The translations under genes were made by a program, and so were the position numbers. From Silurus meridionalis (lineage: Eukaryota; Chordata; Actinopteri; Siluriformes; Siluridae): a stretch of DNA of 64,000 bases. The DNA is taken from NCBI RefSeq assembly GCF_014805685.1, contig NC_060892.1, forward strand, positions 19,481,990-19,545,989, in the 5' to 3' direction. Position 1 is the first letter of the stretch. The number at the start of each line of letters is the position of its first letter. Of the stretch, positions 21,949-32,697 are shown in pieces. The notes beneath the pieces were generated by a model. The model ran no database searches, had not been told where the DNA came from, and was given only the letters and a program-made list of their open reading frames with translations.

Positions 21949-23522
21949 CAAACCCGATTCCAAAAGATTTGGGACACTGTAAAAATTGTGAATGAAAACA
22001 GAATGCAATGATGTGAAAGTTTCACATTTCAATATTTTATTCAGAATACAACATAGATGACATATTAAACATTTAAACTGAGAAAATGTATAATTTTAAG
22101 GGAAAAATAAGTTGATTTTAAATTTTATGGCATCAACACATCTCAAAAAAAGTTGGGACAAGGCCATATTTACCACTGTGTGGCATCCCCTCTTCTTTTT
22201 ATAACAGTCTGCAAACTTCTGGGGACGGAGGAGACAAGTTGCTAAAGTTTAGGGATAGGAATGTTGTCCCATTCTTGTCTAATACAGGCTTCTAGTTGCT
22301 CAACTGTCTTAGGTCTTCTTTGTCGCATCTTCTTCTTTATATTTTTATGGGTGAAAGATCTGGACTGCAGGCTGGACATATCAGTACCCGGATCCTTCTT
22401 CTACACAGCCATGATGTAATTGATGCAGTATTTGGTCTGGCATTGTGATGTTGAAAAATGCAAGGTCTTCCCTGAAAGAGACGACGTCTGGATGGGAGCA
22501 TATGTTGTTCTAGAACTTAGATATACCTTTGAGCATTGATGGTGCCTTTCCAGATGTGTAAGCTGCCCATGCCACATGCATTCATGCAACCCCATACCAT
22601 CAGTAATGCAGGCTTCTGAACTGAGCGCTGATAACAACTTGGGTTGTCCTTGTCCTCTTTAGTCCGGATGACATGGCGTCCCAGTATTCCAAAAATAACT
22701 TAAAATTTTGATTCGTATGACCACAGAACAGTTTTCCACTTTGCCACAGTCCATTTTAAATGAGCCTTAGCCCAAAGAAAACACCTGCGCTTCTGGTCAT
22801 GTTTAGATATGGCTTCTTTTTTGACCTATAGAGTTTTAGCCGGCAACAGCGAATGGCATTGTGGATTGTGTTTAACGACAATCCTTTCTGGAAGTATTCC
22901 TGAGCCCATGTTGTGATTTCTCTTACAGTAGCATTCCTGTATGTGATGCAGTGCCGTCCAAAGGCCCGAAGATCACGGGCATCCAGCATGGTTTTCCGGC
23001 CTTGACCCTTATGCACAGAGATTGTTTCAGATTCTCTGAATCTTTGGATGATGATATGCACTGTAGATGATGATAACTTCAAACTTTTTGCAATTTTTCT
23101 CTGAGAAACTCCTTTCTTATATTGCTCCACTATTTTTTGCCACAACTTTGGGGGGATTGGTAATCCTCTGCCCATCTTGACTTCTGAGAGACACTGCCAC
23201 TCTGAGAGGCTCTTTTTATTCCCAATCATGATGCCAATTGACCTAATAATTAGCAAAATTGGTCCTCCAGCTGTTCCTTATATGTACATTTAACTTTACC
23301 AGCCTCTTATTGCTACCTGTCCCAACTTTTTTGGAATGTGTAGCTCTCATGAAATCCAAAATGAGCCAATATTCGGCATGACATTTCAAAATCTCTCACT
23401 TTCCACATTTGATATGTTATCTATATTCTATTGTGAATTAAATATAAGTTTATGAGATTTGTAAATTATTGCATTCCTTTTTTATTCACAATTTGCACAT
23501 CAACTTTTTGGAATCGGGTTTG
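21949..23522 (-). mobile_element. Tc1-like element, 1.57 kb ('CAAACCCGATTCC' family)
   Basis: TA flanks both ends (21947-21948, 23523-23524). The left terminus is CAAACCCGATTCCAAAAGAT and the right is its complement (TTTTTGGAATCGGGTTTG). TTGGGACACTGTAAAAATTG follows the left terminus. The transposase gene is on the minus strand and broken. A relative lies at 49854. Confidence 0.9.
22240..23175 (-). pseudogene. Tc1-like transposase (family CAAACCCGATTCC)
   Basis: The N-terminal DNA-binding region is intact from the ATG at 23173-23175: MGRGLPIPPKLWQKIVEQYK, SQRKIAKSLKLSSSTVHII and ARDLRAFGRHCITYRNATV. Frame breaks follow near 22760 and 22700. The catalytic core is visible in pieces. WSDES near 22705 keeps the first Asp. 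The second motif reads FQHHNARP near 22455, with His where the family has Asp. The third reads SPDLSPIK near 22345, with Lys where the catalytic Glu belongs. Total span is close to the usual 340 codons. The copy at 50147 has the same two substitutions. Confidence 0.85.
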
Positions 23523-23524
23523 TA

Positions 23525-25569
23525 TTTTCAGGTTTAATAATAATGATAAAAATGCACTCAAAGTGAGAGGCAGACACTAAACAAACTTGCGGTCCACCAC
23601 TTAATACTTCCCTGAGGGAAATCAAGTTTTAACAATTTCTGCAAGTAAAAGCATTGCACTCGGTACACAAAAGTCCTGTACCAAAAAAAACGGCACAAAT
23701 ATGTGTATCGTTATATACCTAATAGAAACTGCACCCGAAAGCACACAATGTATTTACAGTATGTATATACTGATGGCAATTTTACCGTACCATTTATGAC
23801 AAAAGAATAAATATACAATGAACCCATCTCAATTTAAGAATAGCTGGATGTCCTCCACTAGGCATTCTTTAATTCATATTTGGATTTGTCACCGAATAGT
23901 GTAATTATAAATAATTTTTAATGCAATAAAATATACTATATGGCTAATATGAGCAATTGTGTTGATATAAACTTATGAGCTTATGAAGGTAGCATCAGAG
24001 TCATTTCTGTTTTTATTATAGTTCGAACATATAGTTTATTGTTTCAATCTAAAGTCATTAATTGTTCCATAATGGTGACTTTAGTGCAAAATGTATATGG
24101 TAACTGAAATCCTAAAGCTATTCAAGGATGAACATCCACAGCCAGCTTTTTTGAGTGGTACCATGGTGATCTGAATTGACCTGAAATATACATTCTGAAC
24201 ACACAAACAGACTGAACCTGTGAAATAGATGAACACATTGCAATTTATTACCAAAAATACTACATATTCTGAACAAATGTTGGGTTTAGTGTACAGTAAA
24301 TTGCATTTATTCTCTTAAACATTCTTCTATATTTTGTAGTGTTACAAAATGAAACTACAGTAGACCTAGTTAGGATTATTTATTAAAGGTTTGGCTTTTC
24401 AAGTAGAATCACAGAGATTATCTTATTTCATTAGATTTTTGATTTAATAATGGTTCATAAGACCATAAATGTCTTTTGAAAAATAAATTGCGTTTTTTTA
24501 AATTGGTTATCAATAATATTATTTAAAGGTATAAGGGCACTGATCACAGTGGAACCAACTGTGGTACAAAGTGGGGTGCAAAACATAGTTTTGATTATTT
24601 TGGCATTTGCTGTAAATGCAAAAAAAAAAAATCATAATAATAATAATAACGAATACTATAATGTATGTACTGATTTTGTTTTGTTGCATCCTTGCTACTG
24701 TAGAGTAAAATAACATTACTGCTTATATTTTTCACTTCACCATACTATACATTCTATACCAGTACCACAAATGGGCTGTAAATGTGTTTTCCTTGAGCCC
24801 AGGTAGCTATTTAAGATATCTTGGGTCAGGACAGGTCTTAATGGTAGCTTGATCGTCAGCTACACTTGCTGGCACTTGGATAAATCTCGACTCGTTTGTC
24901 AACCATTAGTTTCTCAGTCCTGTGAAAGTAGTTTCACCAGAGAACCCAAGCTCAGTTAATTCATCTTTTGTTGTGTCACTGTACTATCACAGGGCAAAAC
25001 AAATCAGTCACTCTGCTCTCCAGCTGTTTCTTTGTGTCTGACACTTTACCCCCTCTTCCCAGCAACTCCACTACCGGCATATATCCAGTTTCTGACAATG
25101 GCTCTTTGCTTCATGATCTTCCTGGCTGGCTGATTGCTGGCAGGTTCATTAAAAGAAAAAAAAAAAAAGACTCTTTCTTCCTGTCAATTAAAAACACATC
25201 ACGGCTCAGCACATATTCTTTGTTATAGTTATTTTACTGTTTTAATTAGATATACATACATTTTAGATAATATATACATAGAAAATTAGATATTATATGT
25301 TTGTTATACTTTAAAAAAATGTAAAAAGGGGTTGAATTCATTAAAAATAATGAATAATAATGTTCACTGCTCTGATCAAATTATCTCCTCTCATTCTGTT
25401 ACAAGTGCATGTGGTGCAGTAGTGACATTTTCTTACAATTGTATTATTAGAAATTTACCAGCTGGTTGATGCAATTTACAGCAAAAATATTCCCTCTCCA
25501 ACACACTGGGTGATGTTTATTCTAATCTTCAGCTCTTCTCTTTTCATGAGCCTATGCTCACTATAGCAG
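23525..25569. other. Mostly unannotated; one hAT-like scrap
   Basis: The piece at 23640-23735 (GCACTCGGTACACAAAAG, GTGTATCGTTATATACCTAA) pairs with the scrap at 18785. From about 24770 to 25150 the DNA is less AT-rich and non-repetitive, but no splice-flanked frame is convincing. The rest shows nothing. Confidence 0.4.
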
Positions 25570-25800
25570 TGGAACCAGATGAGGCCTGTAGCTCATCTGT
25601 CTTATAGTTAAGTATTCTAAGATGCTTTTCTGATAAATATGGTTATAAAGTGTGTTCATTGTTTATCATCTTGGGTCATTTTCCTCTGACCTCATCAATA
25701 AGTTATTTGTAGCTGCAGAGCTGCAACTCACTGTATGTTTTTCGTTTTCTCACTTCATTCTGCATAAACTCTACAGACTGTTGTGTGGCTTTTGACAGAG
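25570..25800 (-). mobile_element. Tc1 5' fragment (same family as 4056)
   Basis: Landmarks in order are GTAGCTCATCTG, AAGATGCTTTTCTGATA, CCTCTGACCTCATCAA, TGTATGTTTTTCGTTTTC and AAACTCTACAGACTGTTGTG. They follow the minus-strand 5' transposase region of this family. No termini remain. Confidence 0.55.
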
Positions 25801-26109
25801 ATTCTCCTCTTACTTAAAAAAGAAAAAAATATGATATTGTACTTTATATATTATTATATAATATTATATATTATAATTTTTTCTCTATATGCTGACACCA
25901 TTAATATTCTCCATATGCTCATGCCAAAAAAACAATCATTTTTATCACAACATTTAATAAAAAAGAACAGAACTCATTTCCAGCGCACAAATCCTAACTC
26001 GATAATAGCTTAATATTAAATGTCCAGCATTTTTTTTATTCACATATGGATTCATGAATATTTAATAGAATGTACACTGGCCTACAGCCCTTTATTATAA
26101 CTGACTCAT

Positions 26110-26116
26110 CAAGAAT

Positions 26117-26161
<45 letters not shown>
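26110..26161. repeat. (CA)n microsatellite
   Basis: A perfect CA run of about 50 bases. Confidence 0.97.
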
Positions 26162-26164
<3 letters not shown>

Positions 26165-26229
26165 AAACTTTCTTCTGTTACCAAAAGCCTCAGTATCTGC
26201 TTTACAACTATTTATCCCAGAGGTCCTGG

Positions 26230-26660
26230 GCATTCACTATAGGGACTGAAATTGGTGGGAGTGACTGAGTGTATATGTGCATGTTTTGTCATTGATATGA
26301 TCGATGCCAGCCTGCTGAGCAGTCTTAAGGGGAGCCAACTCAAACAGGCGTTGTACTCTATGAGGCAGCTGACTGCTGCTTCTCCCCAGCTGCGGCCTGA
26401 AAAGCCCGGTGAAAAATGAGTGCGGAAACTGCAAAGACTGGGTGAAAACTCCCCTGGCTCAAACAGCATGAAAAAAGGAGAAAGTGGCCTGTGGGTGAAG
26501 TCCTCAGAGACCTGGAGGAATGGGGAAGGCTGACTTCTATACTGCACTACGTGTCAGCTCAGGGAATTCATTTCTATAAGCATTTCGGCTGGGGAGCTGT
26601 ACAGATTGCAAGGCCATTTCCCGTCAATTTATCTATATTTAACACAATGGCTTTGGATGA
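26230..26660. promoter_or_regulatory. Complex low-repeat island, candidate conserved noncoding element
   Basis: About 400 bases of balanced composition stand in AT-rich surroundings, with no transposon signature. A 111-codon minus-strand frame crosses it (26212-26547). It has no recognisable motif and no splice pair, so I do not call it coding. Comparison with another fish would decide. Confidence 0.35.
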
Positions 26661-26934
26661 CATAAGATTTGTCTGGAATCTATAATGTAAAGAAGTCTAA
26701 GTGTTTATTATTAGAAATTATTCCAGTTTGAACCCACTTTAAAATGCAAGTAAAAGCACTTTTTTTTTTTAAACTTACTTCCACACAGAATTCTTAGACA
26801 CTTAAGCAGTCTTTAGTAGATACTAAACATTCCTCTATCTTCACAAATTTAAGTCAAACGTGGTATAACATTATGTATACATTTGAGGAATATTGTAAAT
26901 GAAATAATAACAATTGTTCAATTTAATTTAACTA

Positions 26935-27165
26935 ATTTTTATTTGTCTGCCCCTTTTAATGATATACATTGTGCCGAAGCAGCTACACAGAACTAAACAG
27001 ATTGCAAGTGTAAATTTTAGCATCGTTAATTTTACATTTATTCTTAATAGTGAGCCAGTAGTGACAATGGCAAGAAAGAACTCCCTGATATAGTATAAAG
27101 AGGAAACCTTGAAAGGAACCAGACTCAAAAAAGAATATCTTAATTTAGATAACACTGAATATCCA
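26935..27165. repeat. Dispersed repeat of unknown class
   Basis: Words such as TACATTGTGCCGAAGCAGC and AAAGGAACCAGACTCAAA are familiar from multicopy fish sequence. The second also occurs near 21189 (GGAACCAGACTCAAAG). I cannot assign a class or edges. Confidence 0.4.
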
Positions 27166-27468
27166 AAATGACAGAAAGCATGATTGCATCCTTGTGGATG
27201 TTATAAAGTAAATGCTTTTGGGTTTTTACTCTGTCAAACTTATTTTTGCAACATGAGATTGCTTTTTTCTAAACTTTCTTTTCACTAACTAATAGAAAAC
27301 ATTAGGTCCACATCTAATTTATAGGTTGATCTCCAGATCCCCAGGCTAAGCTTTAAAAAAACTTCCACTGGGGCAGAAATGTATATTTCATGATCGCTCC
27401 GATAGTGCAAAAGTAACAGCCCGTGCATCTCTTGCTTGTGAGTGGAGCATGTTAGGTCGGTTTCGAGG

Positions 27469-27854
27469 ATGCCGGCTGCGCACATCCTGCACATAATCGG
27501 CGCTCGTTTTGTGCTTATTTGGTGCATATTCTCCGCACATTGTGCTTGCATGTCTATGGCTCTAGGGCTCCTCATGGTTCTGGCTCCGATCTCGCTGAGG
27601 CAGAGCGGCACACTGGTTCCTGAAGCTCGCAGATGGACCCGGCAGAGGGATTCGAGGGCAGCTCTAATGCCGGCCGTGCACATCCTGCCCGTAATTGGCG
27701 ATTGGTTTGTGCTCATTTGGTGCATATTCCCCGCACATTGTGCTTGCATGTCTATGGCTCTAGGGCTCCTCGTGGTTCTGGCTCCGCTCTCGCTGAGGCA
27801 GAGCGGCACACTGGTTCCTGAAGCTCGCAGATGGACCCGGCAGAGGGATTCGAG
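27469..27854. repeat. Tandem duplication, two 188-bp units 198 bp apart
   Basis: Units at 27469-27656 and 27667-27854 are about 95% alike, sharing for example GTCTATGGCTCTAGGGCTCC. The offset of 198 bases is 66 codons, so frames stay open across both and produce long but spurious open frames on both strands, 161 codons plus and 207 codons minus. Confidence 0.95.
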
Positions 27855-28330
27855 ACAGGCTTTTTCCTTTCTCCTTCCTTGCCTGCCTGGTCCAGCACTC
27901 GCTCGCAAGTTGGAAGAACGCCTTTAGGTAGTTTCTTCCTCTTGCGACGAGGAATCCAGTTAGCTCGACGATTGCTTTCTGCGACCTATGTCACAACCTC
28001 CGTGTCGGGGTCTGCCTTTCTTCCGGACCTGCACACCAAGGTGTCCAGGTCCTGGGCTAGGCTGTATTCGGCCTGACTCTTCAGTTCAAATCCTCATTGT
28101 ACTTCACGTAGTGGGACTTGAATTGTGTGGTTACGGGTCGATGTCCCAGGTTTTAAAGACGCCGGCTAGCTATCTCTACCTGGGTATCGCATCGTCCCTT
28201 AAGACCCTGACTCTGCCCACCATGCCCCTTCGTAACACGTCGGTGCTGGTGGATAGGGCTTATGGCTTAGCAGGTCAAGCCATTGCCTACCTGCACACCA
28301 TTACAGTTGTTACAGGCGTATCAGGCTGAC
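27831..28330 (+). pseudogene. DIRS gag-like remnant
   Basis: The frame starting at 27831 reads DPAEGFETGFFLSPSLPAW and reaches FLPDLHTKVSRSWARLYSA near 28074, where it stops. A second frame continues the protein with SYLYLGIASSLKTLTLPTM, RNTSVLVDRAYGLAGQAIAY and a tail LLQAYQADLLRHK near 28340. These are the same blocks as in copies A and B, with the additional C-terminal part those copies lack. Frame changes and stops make it non-functional. Confidence 0.7.
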
Positions 28331-28377
28331 CTGCTGAGGCATAAGCCCTACCCACCAGCACCGACGTGTTACGAAGG
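28227..28377. repeat. 48-bp inverted repeat in DIRS gag
   Basis: Arm 28227-28274 (CCTTCGTAACACGTCGGTGC and so on) is complementary to 28330-28377 at 45 of 48 positions, with a 55-base loop. The right arm lies exactly where gag should continue into polymerase, so it marks the deletion junction. Confidence 0.93.
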
Positions 28378-28379
28378 CT

Positions 28380-28610
28380 TTGAAACATTTTCTCCCAGAC
28401 CTCATATATCACCACGTGTTGATCTGGTTGGACAATACATCAGTGGTCTTATACATCAACCATCTGCAAAAACGCCCCCTATACAGGCTGGCACACCAGA
28501 TCCTCCAGCGGGCCCAATGTAAACTCCTCTACTTGAGAGCAGCATGTATCCAGGGCCACCTAAACAAAGCAGCAGACACCCTGTCAAAACAGAGGTTGAG
28601 ACCCAGGTAA
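28380..28610 (+). pseudogene. DIRS RNase H-like domain remnant
   Basis: RNase H removes the RNA strand during reverse transcription. The frame reads LPDLIYHHVLIWLDNTSVVL, YINHLQKRPLYRLAHQILQR, LLYLRAACIQGHLNKAADTL and SKQRLRPR. The TSVV.YINH opening, LRA..I.G.LN.AAD centre and L.KQ...PR end are typical of DIRS/Ngaro RNase H regions. The final D of AAD, a catalytic residue in this family, is present. The upstream RNase H half and reverse transcriptase are missing. Confidence 0.75.
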
Positions 28611-28621
28611 TGGCAGCTCTA

Positions 28622-31080
28622 TCCTCATGTCTTCTTCTTCTTCTTCTTTTGGCTTCTACCATTAAGGGTCGCCACAGTGGATCATCCATCTCCATATCCC
28701 CTGTCCTCTACACCTGCTTCTTTTAACCCAACTACCTGCATGTCTTCCCTACCGATATACCCCATGTCCCTCCTCTGCATATGTCCAAACCATTTCAATC
28801 TCGCCTCCCTCATCTTGTCTCCAAGACATCCTACATGCGCTGTCCCTCTAATAAACTTATTTCTAATCCTGTCCATTCTCGTCACTCCCAACGAAAACCT
28901 CAACATCTTTAACTCAATGCCACTGTCTCTAAACCATACAACATCGCACGTCTCACCACAGTTATATAAACTTTCCCCTTTCACTTCCCTTTTCCTTTTA
29001 CTTGCAGATACCCTTTTATTACAAATAACTCCTGTTACTCTTCTCCACCCACTCCACCCTGCCTGCACTCTTTTCTTCACTCCTCCACCTTTTTCACCTC
29101 TTCTCCCTGCAACCGCTTCACTCCACTCCCCTCCCTCTCATTCACCCACATGTACTCTGTCTTACTCCTACTGACTTTCATTTCCCTTCTCTCCAGTGCG
29201 TACCTCCACCTCTCCAGGCTCATCTCAACCTGATCCCTACTCTCACCACAAATAACAATATAGTCAGCAAACATCATAGTCCATGGAGACTTCTCTCTGA
29301 CCTCGTCCGTCAACCTGTCTATCACCAAACAGGAAAGGGCTCAGAGCTGATCCTTGATGCAGTCCAACCTTTACCATAAACCAGTCTGTCGTTCCTTCTG
29401 CACACTTTACTGCTGTCACAATGTCCTCATACATGTCCTGCACCACCCTCACATACCTCTCTGACACACGTGACTTCCTCATAGAGTACCACAATTCCTC
29501 TCTCAGCACCCTGTTGTACGCTTTCTCTAAATCCACAAACACACAATGCAACTCCTTCTGACCTTCTCTATACCTCTCCATCAACATTCTCAAAGCAAAT
29601 AAGGCATCTGTGGTGTTCTTCCTCAGCATGAAACCAAACTGTGGCTCACATATGGTCACCTTGTCTCTCAGCCTAGCTTCCACTTCTCTTTCCCATAACT
29701 TCATGGTGTGACTGATCAAATTTATTCCCCTGTAGTTCCACTGCTTCACCATCTCCACATCATCCAACCTTCTATCTCTCTTGTTTTCCTTGTTTATCAG
29801 CTGCTCAAAATACTCCCTCCATCTACTCAACACACTCTCCTTACTAGTCAACACATTTCTATCTCCCTCCTTTATTGCTCTAACTTGCAGCACATCTTTC
29901 CCAGCTCGCTCTGCCTGGCCAATTGGTAAAAATCCTTTTCTCCTTCCTTAGTGTCCAACTTCTCATACAGATCCTCATATGCCTTTTCCTTGGATTTCAC
30001 CACATCCCTCTTTATCTGCTGCCGCATCACCTTGTACTCCTGCCTACTTTACTCATCACTCTGTCAATCCCAGTTCTGTTTTGCTCCTTATGCTGTCCTG
30101 CACTTCCTTATTCCACCATCATGTCTCTTTGTCTTCCTTTCTATTTCCAGATGTCACACCAAGTACCTTTCTAGTTGCCTCACTTATCACTTCTGCAGTA
30201 GTTGCCCAATCATCCAGTACTACTTCACCACCACTGAGCCCCTGTCTGACCTCTTCCCTGAATCTCATACTACAGTCTTCCTCTTTTAGTTTCCACCATC
30301 TTATTCTTCTTTCAATCCGTCCTCTTATCCTCTTCTTTTTCACCTCCAAAACCATCCTTCAGACCACCATCTGATGCTGTCTAATTACACTGTCCCCTGC
30401 CAATACCTTACAGTCTCCAATGTCCTTCAGGTTGCATAGTACAATATAGAACATAGTACACCTGTGTTCACCGTTAGCCACTCTTATACGTCACCCTATG
30501 ATCATTCTTCTTCTTAAAATTAGTGTTCACCACTGCCATTTCCATCCTTTTAGCAAAATCCACCACCATCTGCCCTTTCAAATTCCTTTCCTTCAAGCCA
30601 TACCCATCACCTCCTCATCACCTTTTGTCCCTTCACCTACATGCTCATTTAAATCTGTCACAATCAGCAAGCTTTCATTCCTAGGTACACATTTACATTT
30701 GAGGCATTTAGCAGACGTGGTAGAAGTGGTACAAGGTAGAAGGTACACCTTCTACCACTTCATCTAACTCACTCCAGAATTTTTCCTACTCCTCCATCTC
30801 ACAATCCACTTTTTAAGGCATAGGCACACAGATGACATTTATCATCACCCCTTCAGCTGCCAGCTTCACGTTCATTACCCCATCAGAAACTCTCGACCAA
30901 TCCTCTATAAAATTCTCTTTCGTGATCTGCATATTTTATTTTTTTTTACATTTTACACTGGATGCCCTTCCTAACGAAACACTCCCCATTTATCCGGGCT
31001 TGGGACAAGCATTAGGAGGGCACTGGTTTGTGCAACCCTAATGGCAGGGTTGGCTCCATCCTCATATGTTGGAGCAAATT
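28622..31080 (-). mobile_element. RTE-type LINE inserted in the DIRS copy
   Basis: The 3' end lies on the left, with an AAG-repeat tail (TCTTCTTCTTCTTC on the plus strand at 28629). Sequence then runs through the C-terminal domain, reverse transcriptase, linker and endonuclease remnants to a 5' region near 30940-31080 (GGATGCCCTTCCTAACG, ATTTATCCGGGCTTGGGACA). At about 2.46 kb it is shorter than usual for a complete element, and an internal deletion removes the early part of the reverse transcriptase. A piece near 30685-30715 resembles a SINE tail. RTE (BovB/Rex3-like) assignment rests on remembered motifs. Confidence 0.8.
28682..30960 (-). pseudogene. RTE-type LINE endonuclease-reverse transcriptase
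   Basis: The protein nicks target DNA and copies element RNA. Coding proceeds right to left. At 30960-30400 a degraded endonuclease has several frameshifts. At 30355-30119 there is a linker with LDDWATTAEVISEATRKVLG. At 29893-29264 comes reverse transcriptase with NYRGINLISHTMKLWEREVE, CVFVDLEKAYNRV and KVGLHQGSALSPFLFG. At 29328-29077 comes SPWTMMFADYIVICGESRDQ. At 29080-28682 is the C-terminal part with MLRFSLGVTRMDRIRNKFIR and EARLKWFGHMQRRD. The catalytic F-A-D-D motif reads F-A-D-Y here (Tyr codon at 29260-29262), which would abolish polymerase activity even apart from the frameshifts. Confidence 0.8.
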
Positions 31081-31084
31081 TGGA

Positions 31085-31290
31085 GATAGTTTGCCGGGAT
31101 GGAATCCGTCTCCTCCTGTTGGCCGACCATGGCATTACCAAACGCCCCAAAGCTTTACCAAACGCCCCAAAGCTTTTTGACGCAGCTCGAGTTCCTGGAA
31201 GGGAACCCTAGTTCCCTGAGAGAACTAATGCTGTGTCTCTGTGCCACTTGCCCTGTGCTTTTTATAGCTTCCTGGTCACCCCACCAGTGA
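31085..31290 (+). mobile_element. DIRS-type retrotransposon, right part
   Basis: Beyond the LINE the DIRS terminal sequence reappears: CGCAGCTCGAGTTCCTGG near 31180, then GGAACCCTAGTTCCCTGAG and TTATAGCTTCCTGGTC. A 21-base direct duplication around TACCAAACGCCCCAAAGC lies just before it at 31135-31173. Confidence 0.65.
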
Positions 31291-32107
31291 AACCACACTA
31301 GTCAGAAAAGTCAGCCCCAGTTCCAGTGCACCTCTACTATACCAACTGTTTATAAGCACATAAAATTAACTTAGTTTATAATACATAATTAAAAAAATGT
31401 CAGCTGTCACTCAGACACTCTTGGGTAAAATATTAAGCTATCAATGTCCTTAACAAGTTATTGTTAAAGAAATAGTAAGAATGTAACAAATGCTCTCTTG
31501 AGAGTGTTATATTACTTTGCTCGATTACTTTTGCTGCAATAAACTCTTTTAGGGAAAATTTTACTTATATAGTTTTAGTGTTCACAAAAGTAAAATCATA
31601 ATGATTTAAATGTTTAATGTAAAAATATTTTTTACATTTTTTGGATTTGTTCTCTGACCAATGCTTTTGTCATTTAAAGCTTAACATTTAGCCAGAGTGA
31701 CTATTTGAGATCTGAGTCAAGCAACCGGTTACATTAATACATTTGCTGTAACATTAACAGAAACTATTTAAATACAGTGGGTCCAAATACCTAAAGCCCT
31801 TTCATGAAATGCTACATTTCAGAGTTGACACTCAAACTAACATGGTCTCTATAAATGTGTGAAAAAAAATTCATGATCTATTTTAAATCCAATCACATTT
31901 CAAATGTTATCTGAACATATGTTTTAGAATATTACATATGGTCACTATTATAGATTCTGACCTATAAATAATCCTAGAAAACGCTAATAAAGTTTAGAAT
32001 GTTAAATATTTAAGTTATTGAACATTTTCTTTCTTAGTGTAAAACTTAAAATATTTTTTTTTAAATGGTATTGGAAAAATACCAATTCTTAATGTGTATG
32101 TCTGTAT
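31291..32107. other. No gene seen
   Basis: AT-rich DNA without a recognised feature. Confidence 0.4.
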
Positions 32108-32333
32108 TCCCACTGTCCTACTGAGCGCTTCAAATAAACATGAGAGAGCTACTCCTGCTTCCGGCTCGTGGTCCGCACCCTGACAGAAGGTCGGACCAGT
32201 ACCGAAAGAGGAATCGCCCTGCTGCAAGGATTCGGCAGCCAAACTCCGCTTCGGGTTTTACCCAGAAGCTCACTGCCGCTTCTCGCGGATCATGCTCGCC
32301 GCCGCTCCTCGCGGATCGGTTCGCTTCTCCAGC

Positions 32334-32675
32334 GAGATGGCCGAGTGGGGGGGATTCCTACGGAGCGTTGGCTGGTACGTAGATGTGCAGTCATCCCAAT
32401 TCCGCACAAAGCGGGCCAAGATCGTCTTTTGCATTTCCCTCCTGTCTGGAGATGCTCTCTCTGGAGCCAGCAAGCTCTGGAGCATGAAAGGAGGCAATTT
32501 TGGCTCATATGCTGAATTCATTAGACAACTCCTGGGGATGTTGGGGATGACAACGGCAGATCTCCACGCCTGCACCTTCAGTTCCTCCGAGCGCTCCGCT
32601 CCAGAAATCCCACGAGCGCGCCGCTCTGTCCCAGAGTTCTCACGAGCGCGCCGCTCCGTCTCAGAGTTCCTATGA
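32334..32675 (+). pseudogene. Gypsy gag remnant
   Basis: Gag is the capsid protein of these elements. The frame reads MAEWGGFLRSVGWYVDVQSS, QFRTKRAKIVFCISLLSGDA and LWSMKGGNFGSYAEFIRQLL. These align with the family's capsid blocks (F...P..F.T...K..F..SLLSG.A..WA..LW). It then passes into the 30-base tandem repeat, read as repeated RARRSVPEF-like units, and stops at 32673. Only about a third of a normal gag is present. The zinc knuckle is absent. Confidence 0.65.
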
Positions 32676-32697
32676 GTGCGCCGCTCCATCTCGGAGT
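32605..32697. repeat. 30-bp tandem repeat in the Gypsy remnant
   Basis: Three units built on GAGCGCGCCGCTC.GTC and AGAGTTC repeat with a 30-base period, 10 codons. Confidence 0.9.

Larger units (their letters stand above)
27430..28621 (+). mobile_element. DIRS-type retrotransposon, left part (split by a LINE)
   Basis: Starting near GAGTGGAGCATGTTAGGTCG, which matches the gag leader of the copies at 10560 and 12285, the plus strand encodes gag-like and RNase H-like remnants in element order. The reverse transcriptase between them is deleted. The right remainder lies at 31085-31290 beyond an inserted LINE. Internal damage includes a 188-base tandem duplication and a 48-base inverted duplication. 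Confidence 0.75.

Noticed and set aside
22756..23256. Host gene coding a helix-turn-helix protein
   Set aside because: It lies inside paired Tc1 termini and is the N-terminal part of a transposase.
27285..27908. 207-codon minus-strand open frame
   Set aside because: It crosses two copies of a 198-bp-spaced duplication in a DIRS leader whose real coding strand is plus. The frame is an artefact of duplication.
28677..30374. Plus-strand open frames of 80-165 codons
   Set aside because: They are antisense shadows of the minus-strand LINE reading frames.
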